60,160 nt of DNA from Bacillus proteolyticus (GTDB lineage Bacteria > Bacillota > Bacilli > Bacillales > Bacillaceae_G): the NCBI RefSeq assembly GCF_001884065.1, contig NZ_MACH01000159.1:1-60160 (forward strand). The letters run 5' to 3'. The notes under the pieces were generated by a model that ran no database searches, was not told the DNA's origin, and saw nothing but the letters and a program-made list of their open reading frames with translations. The position numbers and the translations under genes are program-made. Below are positions 15,979 through 23,640 of this stretch, in pieces (position 1 is the first letter of the stretch; each line of letters starts with the position of its first letter).

Positions 15979-16440
15979 TTATTTTACAGTGACAGTGGCA
16001 CGATCGTAGATACGTTCAAATAACCAATGTATATCGTTGTTATACATGCGAATACAGCCGAGTGTTGTAGCTTTACCAATCGCTTGATTATTGTTAGTGC
16101 CGTGAATTGCATACGTTGTTCCGTATGTTCCTGCCATATTTAATCCGAGCCAACGATCACCGAGTGGATTACGTGGATCGCCGCCTTTAATATGTCCTGT
16201 ATAATAAGGACGGTTTTTAATTTTGTTTACCACTTGAAAAGTACCTTTCGGTGTAGGCGTTGCAACTTTTCCAGTAGCGACAGAGAAGCTTTTTATAAAC
16301 TTTCCATTTTGATAGAAATCCATTTTATTTAATTTCGTGTCAACGATAAGCTGTTCGTTAGTTGAAGCTGCTTCTGCAGACATATATGGAACAGTTAAAA
16401 AACCTAACGATAACATTATAGTTACTAGTAATTTTTTCAT
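15979..16440 (-). CDS. L,D-transpeptidase (YkuD domain), secreted
   Basis: L,D-transpeptidases form 3-3 peptidoglycan cross-links or attach wall proteins. The 153-residue protein has a signal peptide (cut near AEA-AS, residue 25) and then a single YkuD domain without LysM. The catalytic region is HGTNNNQAIGKATTLGCIRMYNNDI, with the nucleophile Cys in TLGCIRM. The usual SHGC/SKGC is TLGC here, so the residue before the glycine is leucine. It has its own terminator and no clear partner; the two-component genes follow in the same direction. Confidence 0.88.
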   Translation of the reverse strand: MKKLLVTIMLSLGFLTVPYMSAEAASTNEQLIVDTKLNKMDFYQNGKFIKSFSVATGKVATPTPKGTFQVVNKIKNRPYYTGHIKGGDPRNPLGDRWLGLNMAGTYGTTYAIHGTNNNQAIGKATTLGCIRMYNNDIHWLFERIYDRATVTVK

Positions 16441-16469
16441 TATATTCTCCTTTTACTATTTTAGTAGTA

Positions 16470-16913
16470 TTACATACACCGAATTTGTAATCCGCGTAAT
16501 GCTTGATGTACGTTTTCATTTAGTGATTCAAAAAAATTAGTGATTTTTGTATTATATTTGTTGTTTTTATCAATAAGTAATCTTTCATTTAGTAGAAGTT
16601 CGCCGTATAGTCCAAAGCTCTGTACTTGAATGTTCATTTCATCTTCTGTTTCAGAAATGATAGGTAAGAAATAATGAAAGGCTTTAGTTGGAATGATATA
16701 ACTTTTTCCAATCATGCTTTCGTGATTAGAATTAATCCATTTTTTCGTGACAATCTTAATATTCTTTCTAGAAATGATAAAGGATAGTGTTGTAGATTTT
16801 GTTAAGCTTACGTCAAATTCATTTGTTTGGCTTATGTGTAAATTAAAAATCGTTTCATTTGGATGAGATTCAATATTGGTATTAATAAAATCGTGCATTG
16901 TATAAGCTTCCAT
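16470..16913 (-). CDS. Hypothetical protein (147 aa)
   Basis: A soluble, lysine/asparagine/isoleucine-rich protein without signal peptide or membrane segment. No family is recognised. The ATG at 16913 is seven bases after AGGGAG; an upstream in-frame ATG precedes that site and is unlikely. It lies 29 bases upstream of the L,D-transpeptidase gene in the same direction, so the two may form an operon. The 11-bp repeats at 17029-17068 lie upstream and could control it. Confidence 0.6.
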   Translation of the reverse strand: MEAYTMHDFINTNIESHPNETIFNLHISQTNEFDVSLTKSTTLSFIISRKNIKIVTKKWINSNHESMIGKSYIIPTKAFHYFLPIISETEDEMNIQVQSFGLYGELLLNERLLIDKNNKYNTKITNFFESLNENVHQALRGLQIRCM

Positions 16914-17028
16914 TCCTATTCTCCCTTTTTTCATTTTCAGAAAGCGATTTATATTTATTCAATTTAATGTTTAGGTAATATAGTAATAAAAGTTTTCAAC
17001 AAATTCCGATATAATCTTACAATACGTA

Positions 17029-17068
17029 TATGAAGCTAATATGAAGTTAGTATGAGTTTGTTATGGTT
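17029..17068. promoter_or_regulatory. Four 11-bp-phased TATGA repeats, likely response-regulator site
   Basis: TATGAAG at 17029 and 17040, TATGAGT at 17051 and TATGGTT at 17062 are spaced exactly 11 bases. That is one helical turn, the pattern bound by OmpR/PhoB-family dimers. It lies between divergent genes at 16913 and 17320. A regulator of that family is encoded 1.4 kb away at 14961. Confidence 0.55.
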
Positions 17069-17224
17069 TTTTATAGAGAACAAAATGAGGCGATTTCCAA
17101 GTGCTAAAAACTGGATGGAATTTGTATATTAATGTACCTATCCAGTGTAATAGATAGGTATCATCTCGTTTTAAAGCGATAATTAAATAAAGAACAGAAA
17201 ACGTTAGTACGAGCCTTACAAAAA

Positions 17225-17241
17225 TGTAATAAAAATGTAAG
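17225..17241 (+). promoter_or_regulatory. WalR-like direct repeat upstream of dedA2
   Basis: TGTAAT-N5-TGTAAG resembles the WalR (YycF) consensus TGTWAH-N5-TGTWAH in all but the last base. It sits about 80 bases before the DedA start and upstream of a weak promoter (TATACA/TACAAT near 17272). Assignment to WalR is inference. Confidence 0.35.
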
Positions 17242-17319
17242 CTATTGTGATAGTTATTTCGACAATTTTTTTATACAATATGTAGTAAGAAGTTGTACGT
17301 GAGTGAAAGGAGAGATGAC

Positions 17320-17934
17320 ATGGAATGGGTTCATGAATTATTTCAGCAATACGGGTATTATGTAGTGCTTGTAGGCTTGCTGTTAGAATATATTGCGCTT
17401 CCGTTTCCGGGAGAGCCAACATTAGCATATGCGGGATTTTTAGCACAGAAGGGTGATCTAAGTTTACCTATTTTAATTATCCTATCCTTTATTGGGACAA
17501 GTGTAGGAATGACGATTCAATACTTTTTAGGGAATAAGCTCGGTATGCCTTTTGTTCAAAAGTATGGGAAGTATGTATTTTTAACACAAAGAAAAATTGA
17601 TTTAACGAGAATGTGGTTCGATAAATACGGATATTTCCTTATCTTTATCGGTTTCTTCATTCCTGGAGTACGTCATTTTACAGGATACTTTGCAGGTATC
17701 ATTAACTTACCGTTTCGCCGTTTTGCGATTACAATTTATTCAGGTGCTTTATTCTGGGTATCATTTTTCTTAATCGGTGGCTACTGGTTAGGTGGTAACT
17801 TACATGATATTTTCGGATTATTGGAAGAGCATATCGGCAAAATCATTTTCGGAGCCATTGTCATTGTAGCAATTACGTTAAGCGTTCGTTTCCGCAAGCA
17901 ACTAAAACGAGTATTTTTACAAAACGCAAGTTAA
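17320..17934 (+). CDS. DedA-family membrane protein (second paralogue)
   Basis: The 204 residues follow the DedA layout: EYIALPFPGEPTLAYAGFLAQ near the N-terminus (re-entrant loop), GTSVGMTIQYFLGNKLG, the arginine motif FIGFFIPGVRHFTGYFAGI near residue 115, and C-terminal helices. Some Bacillus DedA proteins flip undecaprenyl phosphate for cell-wall recycling; this activity is possible here. The ATG at 17320 follows AAAGGAG; an earlier in-frame ATG lacks a binding site. It is single-gene and ends at 17966-17991. Confidence 0.88.
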   Translation: MEWVHELFQQYGYYVVLVGLLLEYIALPFPGEPTLAYAGFLAQKGDLSLPILIILSFIGTSVGMTIQYFLGNKLGMPFVQKYGKYVFLTQRKIDLTRMWFDKYGYFLIFIGFFIPGVRHFTGYFAGIINLPFRRFAITIYSGALFWVSFFLIGGYWLGGNLHDIFGLLEEHIGKIIFGAIVIVAITLSVRFRKQLKRVFLQNAS

Positions 17935-17965
17935 TATGGAATCCATTCTATGTCAGATTTTAGGG

Positions 17966-17991
17966 AGGCAGTGCAAAAGCACTGCCTTTTT
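17966..17991 (+). terminator. Terminator after dedA2
   Basis: AGGCAGTGC-AAAA-GCACTGCCT followed by TTTT. Confidence 0.88.
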
Positions 17992-17995
17992 GTTT

Positions 17996-18084
17996 TATCC
18001 CGCATTAACTGCCCGTAAAGGCCCGATTGGTGCGGGCTAATAATCAGTGGGAGATGAAAAAAAACCCCACTGATTAAAGTTTCA
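17996..18084. repeat. bcr1-like interspersed repeat
   Basis: This stretch contains CCCGCA..TGCGGG with the inner string ACTGCCCGTAAAGGCCCGAT, and the hairpin TAATCAGTGGG..CCCACTGATTA. I recognise it as an abundant B. cereus group element, probably bcr1. It abuts and overlaps the last codon and stop of the minus-strand gene at 18082. Confidence 0.6.
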
Positions 18085-18861
18085 CTTTATTTTCCAGTTT
18101 GCTTTTATCTTTCCCTCGATACCGTAACCGGTCACTACTATATAATATGTCCCCGTTTTACTAGGTGAAAGTTCGTAAGTATCATTGCTTAGTATGGACA
18201 TAGGTTCATATTTATTAAATTCACTAGAAAAGTAAGTGCTATAACCTTGATAGGCGCTATTTTCAGTAATAAGAAAGTTTACGTTAACCTCAATTGTTTC
18301 TCCTTTTTTTACATAAACGGGTATTTTATGTGTGCCGTTAAAATATGAGAAATCCGCCTCAAATGTATTTTTTGTACTGTGCTCAACCCATTGTTCTTTT
18401 TGGGTAAAATCAATAGCGCATATTGCAATGAATAAAATAGGAATGATAATAGCGGTCATATATCGAAACCATTTTGATTTATTTGCTATACATGTACATA
18501 AATAAAAGAAAAGTGAACAAATTGCCCCTACAGATCCAATTAGGAAAGTTAGAATAATATCTCCTCCATTGTATATATGAAATGGAAGAAAGAATAAGTA
18601 ACCAGATAGAATATAAAGCAAAACTTTTCTTGGCGTACTATTATGTTTTGAACTTAATTTGTCAATTACAAGCGAGCATAAAATTGCGTAGAAGAAAAGA
18701 AGGTAAAACCAAAAATTATATAAAAATCCAGTTAAGTATGCGGAAGTTTTAAAGAAGTTCATATCACTTCCTATAAAGAAAAATAATAAAAAAGAAAAAA
18801 AGAGAGAACAGGCCGCTGAAAATTTAATAATAGCGTAAGGAAAGACCATTTTTTTATCCAT
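18082..18861 (-). CDS. Hypothetical membrane protein with extracellular C-terminal domain
   Basis: The protein is about 259 residues. Five hydrophobic helices (roughly residues 8-30, 35-60, 78-95, 100-122 and 132-150) precede a soluble beta-rich C-terminal part of about 100 residues containing the motifs VYVKKGETIEVNVNFLI and GTYYIVVTGYG, reminiscent of a small carbohydrate- or ligand-binding sandwich. No family is recognised. The ATG at 18861 follows GAGGTG. Divergent from the XRE operon; a palindrome between them may control both. The stop codon lies at the edge of a bcr1-like repeat. Confidence 0.65.
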   Translation of the reverse strand: MDKKMVFPYAIIKFSAACSLFFSFLLFFFIGSDMNFFKTSAYLTGFLYNFWFYLLFFYAILCSLVIDKLSSKHNSTPRKVLLYILSGYLFFLPFHIYNGGDIILTFLIGSVGAICSLFFYLCTCIANKSKWFRYMTAIIIPILFIAICAIDFTQKEQWVEHSTKNTFEADFSYFNGTHKIPVYVKKGETIEVNVNFLITENSAYQGYSTYFSSEFNKYEPMSILSNDTYELSPSKTGTYYIVVTGYGIEGKIKANWKIK

Positions 18862-18929
18862 GAGACACCTCAATTATGTAGTTCTTAAAAATTATTATAT
18901 ACGTTATATCTAGTATAATATATATGTAT

Positions 18930-18994
18930 TTTTGACATGTATCTACGTCAAAATGACAATGATAATTGACATTTATCAGGATATTATTTACAAT
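18930..18994 (+). promoter_or_regulatory. XRE-operon promoter and upstream palindrome
   Basis: TTGACA (18966-18971) and TACAAT (18989-18994) at 17-base spacing form a near-consensus promoter for the XRE operon. Upstream at 18930-18953 is TTTTGAC-N10-GTCAAAA, placed between the divergent transcription units and so a likely operator. Confidence 0.65.
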
Positions 18995-19025
18995 TTTAAT
19001 TAAATAAAAGAAAAAGAGGTAAAAT

Positions 19026-19247
19026 ATGAAGCTTCAAAATCGGGTGAGAGAATTTCGAGCAAAGCATCGTTTATCACAAGGTGAGTTAGGTAAAGCGATT
19101 GGCTCATCACGGCAAACCATTAGTTTAATTGAGCGTGGGGATTATGCGCCATCTATTGTGTTATCGTTAAAAATCGCACAAATTTTTGGAGCGCCGGTGG
19201 AGGAGATATTTATGTTAGTGGAGGGGGAAGATGGAGATGGGGAGTAA
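19026..19247 (+). CDS. XRE-family helix-turn-helix regulator (73 aa)
   Basis: This short Cro/C1-type protein consists almost entirely of the HTH: LSQGELGKAIGSSRQTISLIERGDYAPSI spans residues 17-45. It resembles the stand-alone YozG/YgzD-like regulators found next to membrane-protein genes. AAAGAGG precedes the ATG. The end overlaps the next gene by 17 bases, so it is translationally coupled to the DUF3169 protein and probably represses this operon. Confidence 0.88.
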   Translation: MKLQNRVREFRAKHRLSQGELGKAIGSSRQTISLIERGDYAPSIVLSLKIAQIFGAPVEEIFMLVEGEDGDGE

Positions 19248-19944
19248 GGGGAATGGGAAACTGACGGCTATATTGAAGTTGTTAGTAGGAGCAATTTTTG
19301 GTGGGTTTATAGGGTATGTAGTAGGGGATATCGCAACAGTGGGTACTAGCAAAATATCTCCTGTTATTAGCGTTGTTATGATGAGTGTATTTGGCATAGC
19401 GGTTATGTATTATATTTGGAAGCGTACAAGAGCGCTCGCACAAACGAAAGATGAAGAAGAAAATGTTAAGGGACGAAGATTAGGGATAGCGCTTATTTAT
19501 TTTCGAGTAATGGAAATTGTTATTCCATCATGGTTTGTTTGCTCAGTTATCGCTTTTTATAGAACGTATACAAGTGAGGGGAACTTGCTCTTTGTTAGTG
19601 TAAGTATTGTAGTATCTACAGTGTGCTTTATCGCTATAACTTGGTTAGGATTTGTAATGAGGAAAAGGTATAACGCTCTATATCCAGAACAGAGTGTTAC
19701 GTATTCTCAGTCAATGGAAATGTGGGCAAAGAATGCAGATGAAGGGCAAAAGCAAATTGTTCATGAAGCGGGATATAAGGCATATCAATATACAAATATG
19801 ACACTTGCTTGTGCGTGGTTGGCGGCGATTGCGTATGCAATTTTAGATGGAAAAGACTTCTTTATGGTCATTATGATTTCGTTCGTTTGGGTATTACATG
19901 TTGGAACATATATGTATGAAATGCATAAAAAGATGATTTATTGA
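19231..19944 (+). CDS. DUF3169-like membrane protein
   Basis: The 237 residues include six hydrophobic segments in three pairs (near 15-60, 95-140 and 185-230) with a charged loop RTRALAQTKDEEENVKGRRLG between. DUF3169 proteins commonly follow a small XRE regulator, as here; the assignment is by layout and general look. The ATG lies inside the end of the regulator gene behind GGAGGGGG. Function unknown; an efflux or immunity role is sometimes supposed for such pairs. Confidence 0.65.
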   Translation: MEMGSKGNGKLTAILKLLVGAIFGGFIGYVVGDIATVGTSKISPVISVVMMSVFGIAVMYYIWKRTRALAQTKDEEENVKGRRLGIALIYFRVMEIVIPSWFVCSVIAFYRTYTSEGNLLFVSVSIVVSTVCFIAITWLGFVMRKRYNALYPEQSVTYSQSMEMWAKNADEGQKQIVHEAGYKAYQYTNMTLACAWLAAIAYAILDGKDFFMVIMISFVWVLHVGTYMYEMHKKMIY

Positions 19945-19956
19945 GGGGAGAAAAAG

Positions 19957-21039
19957 GTGGATATTTTAAGAAGGCCAGCTGGTTCCATGACGGCGGCGTT
20001 AGTTTTGTCTATTTTATACGGAGTAATCCGAACTGGGAAATTAGAAGTAATTTTGAACCTATGGGCAATAGTTGGAATTTCATTGTTAGTGTTAGCCATT
20101 CATGAGCTAGGACATGTAGCATTTGGTGTAATAGGTGGTTTGACATTTAAATTTATGACAGTAGGACCCATTACTATTCAAAAAGAAAAGGGAAAATTAC
20201 GCATTCGAGAAAATAAATTATGGGCATACTTTGGAGGCGTTGCAACACTAGTACCACCTTCTATAGAGACACCGAATCTTTCGAAAAAATGGGCATGGCT
20301 CACTTTAGGTGGACCGATTACAAGTTTACTATTCGGTATTACTTCAGGTTACATATATATGGTAAGTTATTATCAATATCTTTTATATTTTTCCTTTTTC
20401 CATTTTGCAATCTTTGCGGTTACAATTGTGCCGATAAAAGGAACGCTTATGAGTGATGGTATGCAATTTCTCATTTTAATTAAAGATGATGAAAGAGCTA
20501 GAAATCATTTATATGAGATTCAAATATCGAGTGAGTTATTTAGTTATAAAAGACCGAAAGATTGGGATGAAAGATTAGTAGAACTGAGTGAGGAAAAAAT
20601 AAAAGAGAATAAAGGGATAAGAGAGATAATGAGTAGGCTTATGCTCGTCTTTTTTGCTCGTGCGGATCAAGAGGGAATGGAAAGAGCGATACCGCATATA
20701 GAACGAATTATTCAACTACCTGTAACGAAAGAAAATAAGTTTTTCGTTAGTAGTTTTCATAGTTGGTATCTTTTATATAAAGCCCTTTATCAGATGGATA
20801 GTCTTTCTTTACAAGAAGCAAAGGAACATGCAAAGGCCATTACCAAAATGGACCTAAACGGATATTACCGTACACAGGGAATTATTAAATATTTAGAGGG
20901 CGATATGGAAGCTTCCCGTACTTATATGAAGAAAACTGATAAAGAATTAAAGAGCGCCGAGAAGAGTGAGATGGGATATTTAAAATTAGAGAGAGAATGG
21001 TTTGAGCAGCTGAAAGAGAGGGTATCTTACGATGGGTGA
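19957..21039 (+). CDS. M50-type (site-2 protease-like) membrane protein
   Basis: In this 360-residue protein the third helix carries HELGHVAFG (H49, E50, H53), the zinc-binding HExxH of site-2 proteases. A second element, MSDGMQF near residue 168, stands in the place of the usual LDG aspartate motif. Both motifs lie in the membrane part (to about residue 175). A long soluble C-terminal part with helical, TPR-like texture follows. It uses a GTG start behind GAGGGGAG and follows the DUF3169 gene by 12 bases. Substrate unknown. Confidence 0.75.
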   Translation: MDILRRPAGSMTAALVLSILYGVIRTGKLEVILNLWAIVGISLLVLAIHELGHVAFGVIGGLTFKFMTVGPITIQKEKGKLRIRENKLWAYFGGVATLVPPSIETPNLSKKWAWLTLGGPITSLLFGITSGYIYMVSYYQYLLYFSFFHFAIFAVTIVPIKGTLMSDGMQFLILIKDDERARNHLYEIQISSELFSYKRPKDWDERLVELSEEKIKENKGIREIMSRLMLVFFARADQEGMERAIPHIERIIQLPVTKENKFFVSSFHSWYLLYKALYQMDSLSLQEAKEHAKAITKMDLNGYYRTQGIIKYLEGDMEASRTYMKKTDKELKSAEKSEMGYLKLEREWFEQLKERVSYDG

Positions 21040-21054
21040 GGTATCCTCTTTTTT
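21015..21054 (+). terminator. Weak terminator of the XRE operon
   Basis: AGAGGGTATC at the end of the M50 gene can pair imperfectly with GGTATCCTCT, followed by TTTTTT. Confidence 0.5.
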
Positions 21055-21135
21055 ATATGTCATCTTATGTCGTTCCATAAACAGTCTGGGGCGAGTAAAA
21101 TGAGATAAGAAGAGCAAAGCTTGGAGGAAGTGAAT

Positions 21136-21276
21136 ATGGAAATTTTATCTATTATTTTGATAGTCTTGCTCATTTATGTTGTTTTTAAAGTAGCATATGT
21201 AGCATTAAAGATACTCGCGATCTTATTAGTTATCTTTTTAATCGTAGAATTCGGCAGTAAGCTGCTTGGAGGATAG
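21136..21276 (+). CDS. Small hydrophobic membrane protein (46 aa), hypothetical
   Basis: The ATG at 21136 is preceded by TTGGAGGAAGTGAAT, an excellent binding site. The 46 residues are nearly all hydrophobic (two short segments split by FKVAYVALK) and end EFGSKLLGG. Its size and texture fit the many unassigned small membrane proteins of bacilli. Function unknown. Confidence 0.6.
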   Translation: MEILSIILIVLLIYVVFKVAYVALKILAILLVIFLIVEFGSKLLGG

Positions 21277-21296
21277 GGTATGTGTTGCTTTTAGGG

Positions 21297-21350
21297 TGTC
21301 GAAGGATGTCGGTAAATCGATATGTTGTGTCGAAACGTCGGTATCATGAA
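21297..21350. repeat. TGTCGAA/TGTCGG-rich short element
   Basis: GTGTCGAA, ATGTCGGTAAATCGATATG and GTGTCGAAACGTCGG follow each other within 50 bases. It looks like a small interspersed repeat or a cluster of Spo0A-box-like sequences (TGTCGAA). No gene covers it. Confidence 0.35.
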
Positions 21351-21402
21351 ATAATCGTTGATATATTTCGAGTAATACCAATAGGGGTATGTAAACCAAT
21401 CT

Positions 21403-21431
21403 AAAAAAGCTGGAAGAATATCTTCCAGCTT
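21403..21431 (-). terminator. Terminator of the 128-aa membrane protein gene
   Basis: GCTGGAAGA-TAT-TCTTCCAGC followed leftwards by TTTTTT; the stem begins at the stop codon. Confidence 0.85.
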
Positions 21432-21816
21432 AAGAGTTACTTTCAATTTGGCGACCGCTATCTTCTTCAGTGTCTTGTAATAGGTTGAATACATCTGCTA
21501 GGCAGAATGCAATGAACCAAGTCCAAAGACCGTGGAAGAAAGCTGAGCTTAATTGAAGTGGTAATGTATAGTTTGTCATTGAGTAGGAAATACATCCACC
21601 AACGATTCCGATCATTGTTAATAACATTGTTTTTTGAGCATTTTCTTCTGGATTGAAGAGGAAGAAAATGTATCCGCCTAAAATTGAAGCGCTTACAAGT
21701 GTCTCAATTCCATTAAAAATGATATTCTCTCCAAGCTGAGTGTTTGTCCAGAAGCAGATCACGCCGCCGCCGATGGCAAATAAGGCAGCTAGTGTGTATC
21801 GTATATATTGATTCAT
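21430..21816 (-). CDS. Hypothetical four-helix membrane protein (128 aa)
   Basis: The 128 residues show four predicted membrane helices (about 6-24, 33-52, 63-83, 93-112) and an acidic tail (DTEEDSGRQIESNS). No family is recognised. The ATG has GGGAGATG upstream. A leader of about 250 bases with its own promoter and a terminator-like hairpin precedes it, so expression may be controlled by attenuation. Confidence 0.6.
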   Translation of the reverse strand: MNQYIRYTLAALFAIGGGVICFWTNTQLGENIIFNGIETLVSASILGGYIFFLFNPEENAQKTMLLTMIGIVGGCISYSMTNYTLPLQLSSAFFHGLWTWFIAFCLADVFNLLQDTEEDSGRQIESNS

Positions 21817-22080
21817 ATGTTCATCTCCCTATGTAATAAGATGATTTGGAAGTCAAAAAGGTAGGTATAGTATATTGAAGTGAATTTTAGTTGTACGTAT
21901 CTTTTTATAAAAAGATCAGTGAAGAATAACTAAGATGATCGGCTTTTTGAAAACCGTTACGTGTATGGTGTCTGAAATATACCCGACTGCTCGTTTCTTT
22001 TTGCTTATAAAAATAAGAGAAACTTCCAAGTCTATATACTCTTTTTTGTAAGTCTAATTTTATTATAACACATTTAGTGA
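21817..22080 (-). promoter_or_regulatory. Structured leader upstream of the 128-aa membrane protein gene
   Basis: Reading leftwards there is an extended -10 (TGTTATAAT, near 22070), nested hairpins (GTTTC..GAAAC around TTAT..ATAA; GACT..AGTC), then GATCA..TGATC followed by TTTTTATA, a terminator-like hairpin about 100 bases before the gene. No known riboswitch class recognised. Confidence 0.35.
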
Positions 22081-22118
22081 TACAATAATAGAATTATCTG
22101 ATTTTGTAATAAGTGTAA

Positions 22119-22161
22119 AAAATAAAAAGCGCAAGGAATTATAGTTCCTTGCGCTTTTTTA
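22119..22161 (-). terminator. Terminator of the yitT-family gene
   Basis: AAAAAGCGCAAGGAA pairs with TTCCTTGCGCTTTTT; it overlaps the stop codon. The palindrome has T-runs on both strands. Confidence 0.88.
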
Positions 22162-23076
22162 TATACGTTTGAAACGGCCGACAATTTCAACGGTTTCAGT
22201 AATGTTCATAAATGCTTTATTATCCACTTGGCGGATAATACGTTTCATTTCGCCCAACTCGTAGCGAGTTACGACAGTGTAAATCATTTTTTTCTTATGG
22301 TTTGTATAGCCGCCGACAGCATCTACCATTGTTACGCCACGTATGCCGTGATGTAATAGTGAGCTTTTTATTTCCTCACCTTTTTCTGTAATTGTCATTA
22401 TCGTTAATTTAATATGTTTTGTATGCACGGCATCAATTACTTTGCTGACTACAAACCGACTAATTAACGTATAAAGTGTAATATCCCATCCGAAAATAAA
22501 TCCTGCTGCAACAAGTAAGATTAAGTTGAATCCAAAGATGATTGCTCCAATTGAAACATCGCGATGTTTCGCTACAATCAATCCAACAACATCAAAACCA
22601 CCTGTTGAAGAAGCAAATCGGAATATGATTCCTGAGGCAGCACCGCAGATGACACCACCGAATACAGAAGAAAGTAAAATATCGTCTGAAACTTGGTGTA
22701 CTGGGATAATGTTCATCGCTAAAGATGATACAGCTACAAAGTATGCCGTTAAAAAGGTTGTCTTCTTACCTAAGTAAAAGTGACTTAAAATAAGAAGCGG
22801 AATGTTTAGTAAAAAGATAAGTGCTCCGATATTGTAGTGCATTAAATAACCGATAATCATCCCTACACCAGCGAACCCACCGCTAATCATATTATGCGGG
22901 ATAAAAAACATATTCATAGAAATTGCATACAAAATAGAAGCTATAAAAATAACAACTAACTGTATGATAAATTCTAAATGAAATGTTTTAGCTGCTGGGA
23001 AGGATAAAAAGGCGGTGTCGGGAACGTAATCGGCGTCTCCTAGTTGACCCATAGTATGTTTCATCTCCATATTCAT
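22159..23076 (-). CDS. YitT-family membrane protein with DUF2179 domain
   Basis: The protein is about 305 residues. Five or six helices form the YitT_membrane domain (about residues 35-210, with the motif SGGFAGVGMIIGY and SSTGGFDVVGLIVAKH), followed by a C-terminal cytoplasmic DUF2179 domain (from HTKHIKLTIMTITEKGEEI). Physiological role unclear. Start uncertain: in-frame ATGs at 23076, 23070, 23064 and 23052; GGAG lies about 12 bases before 23052, while 23076 lacks a clear site. The longest form is given. Confidence 0.85.
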   Translation of the reverse strand: MNMEMKHTMGQLGDADYVPDTAFLSFPAAKTFHLEFIIQLVVIFIASILYAISMNMFFIPHNMISGGFAGVGMIIGYLMHYNIGALIFLLNIPLLILSHFYLGKKTTFLTAYFVAVSSLAMNIIPVHQVSDDILLSSVFGGVICGAASGIIFRFASSTGGFDVVGLIVAKHRDVSIGAIIFGFNLILLVAAGFIFGWDITLYTLISRFVVSKVIDAVHTKHIKLTIMTITEKGEEIKSSLLHHGIRGVTMVDAVGGYTNHKKKMIYTVVTRYELGEMKRIIRQVDNKAFMNITETVEIVGRFKRI

Positions 23077-23327
23077 TTTTGATTACAAGAAGAGAATAAA
23101 GCTTTTTTCAAAAACTGGCAATAGTTTTATTATAATGCAAAAATTTTATAAATTTCTAAAAAATTAAACCTATTCAAAGATACGTGTGAATATACTAAAG
23201 AAAGCGAATACATTGATTTTCTAGCATAATTTTTTGAGAAAATATGCAAAATTCATTTTTGAAAATAAAAGGAAATAGAGAATGTTTGTTGAATGTGCTA
23301 AAATGACTTTATTAAGGATGTGAAGCG

Positions 23328-23612
23328 ATGGAATTTTTATTGCAGGATGCACTTCTGTATATATCGTTTGTAACGACAGCACTTTGTGTATTAGAAGTCT
23401 TTTTTCTTGCTAACGTTTCTCGTTTCGTACGTCAGCAAGCATCGAGCGGTAGACAGAGAGCTTTTAAACTAGTTGATACGTGTGAAGAGGGTATCGGAAA
23501 TGTACCGCTTTTCTCGATTTTTTATAAATATGGAATGATTCGCTCTGTCCGCAGACAAGAATCGAGTGGAGAGAGTGACGAGGTAGGCCCGTATACACCA
23601 ATGTTTCGCTAA
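23328..23612 (+). CDS. MifM-like upstream ORF (candidate translation-arrest sensor of YidC2)
   Basis: This 94-residue protein has one N-terminal membrane helix (about residues 7-29) and a charged C-terminal half ending in the peptide GPYTPMFR. Its last four codons form the 5' arm of a perfect 11-bp stem whose 3' arm reaches into the yidC2 ribosome binding site. In B. subtilis, mifM (95 residues, one TM, directly upstream of yidC2) stalls its own translation when membrane insertion fails, opening such a stem. Size, topology and location agree; the C-terminal arrest sequence differs, so stalling is inferred. AAGGATGTG precedes the ATG. Confidence 0.7.
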   Translation: MEFLLQDALLYISFVTTALCVLEVFFLANVSRFVRQQASSGRQRAFKLVDTCEEGIGNVPLFSIFYKYGMIRSVRRQESSGESDEVGPYTPMFR

Positions 23613-23630
23613 TTAATTACGAAACATTGG
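23598..23630 (+). promoter_or_regulatory. Stem-loop masking the yidC2 ribosome binding site
   Basis: CCAATGTTTCG (23598-23608) and CGAAACATTGG (23620-23630) form a perfect 11-bp stem with an 11-base loop that contains the upstream stop codon. The final GG of the 3' arm is the start of GGAGG, the yidC2 Shine-Dalgarno sequence. Confidence 0.8.
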
Positions 23631-23640
23631 AGGAATGAAC

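Noticed and set aside
18955-18975. Fur-like hexamers (GACAATGATAAT) before the XRE operon
   Set aside because: Only about 12 of 19 positions match the Fur box and the third hexamer is missing; the site is covered by a consensus -35.
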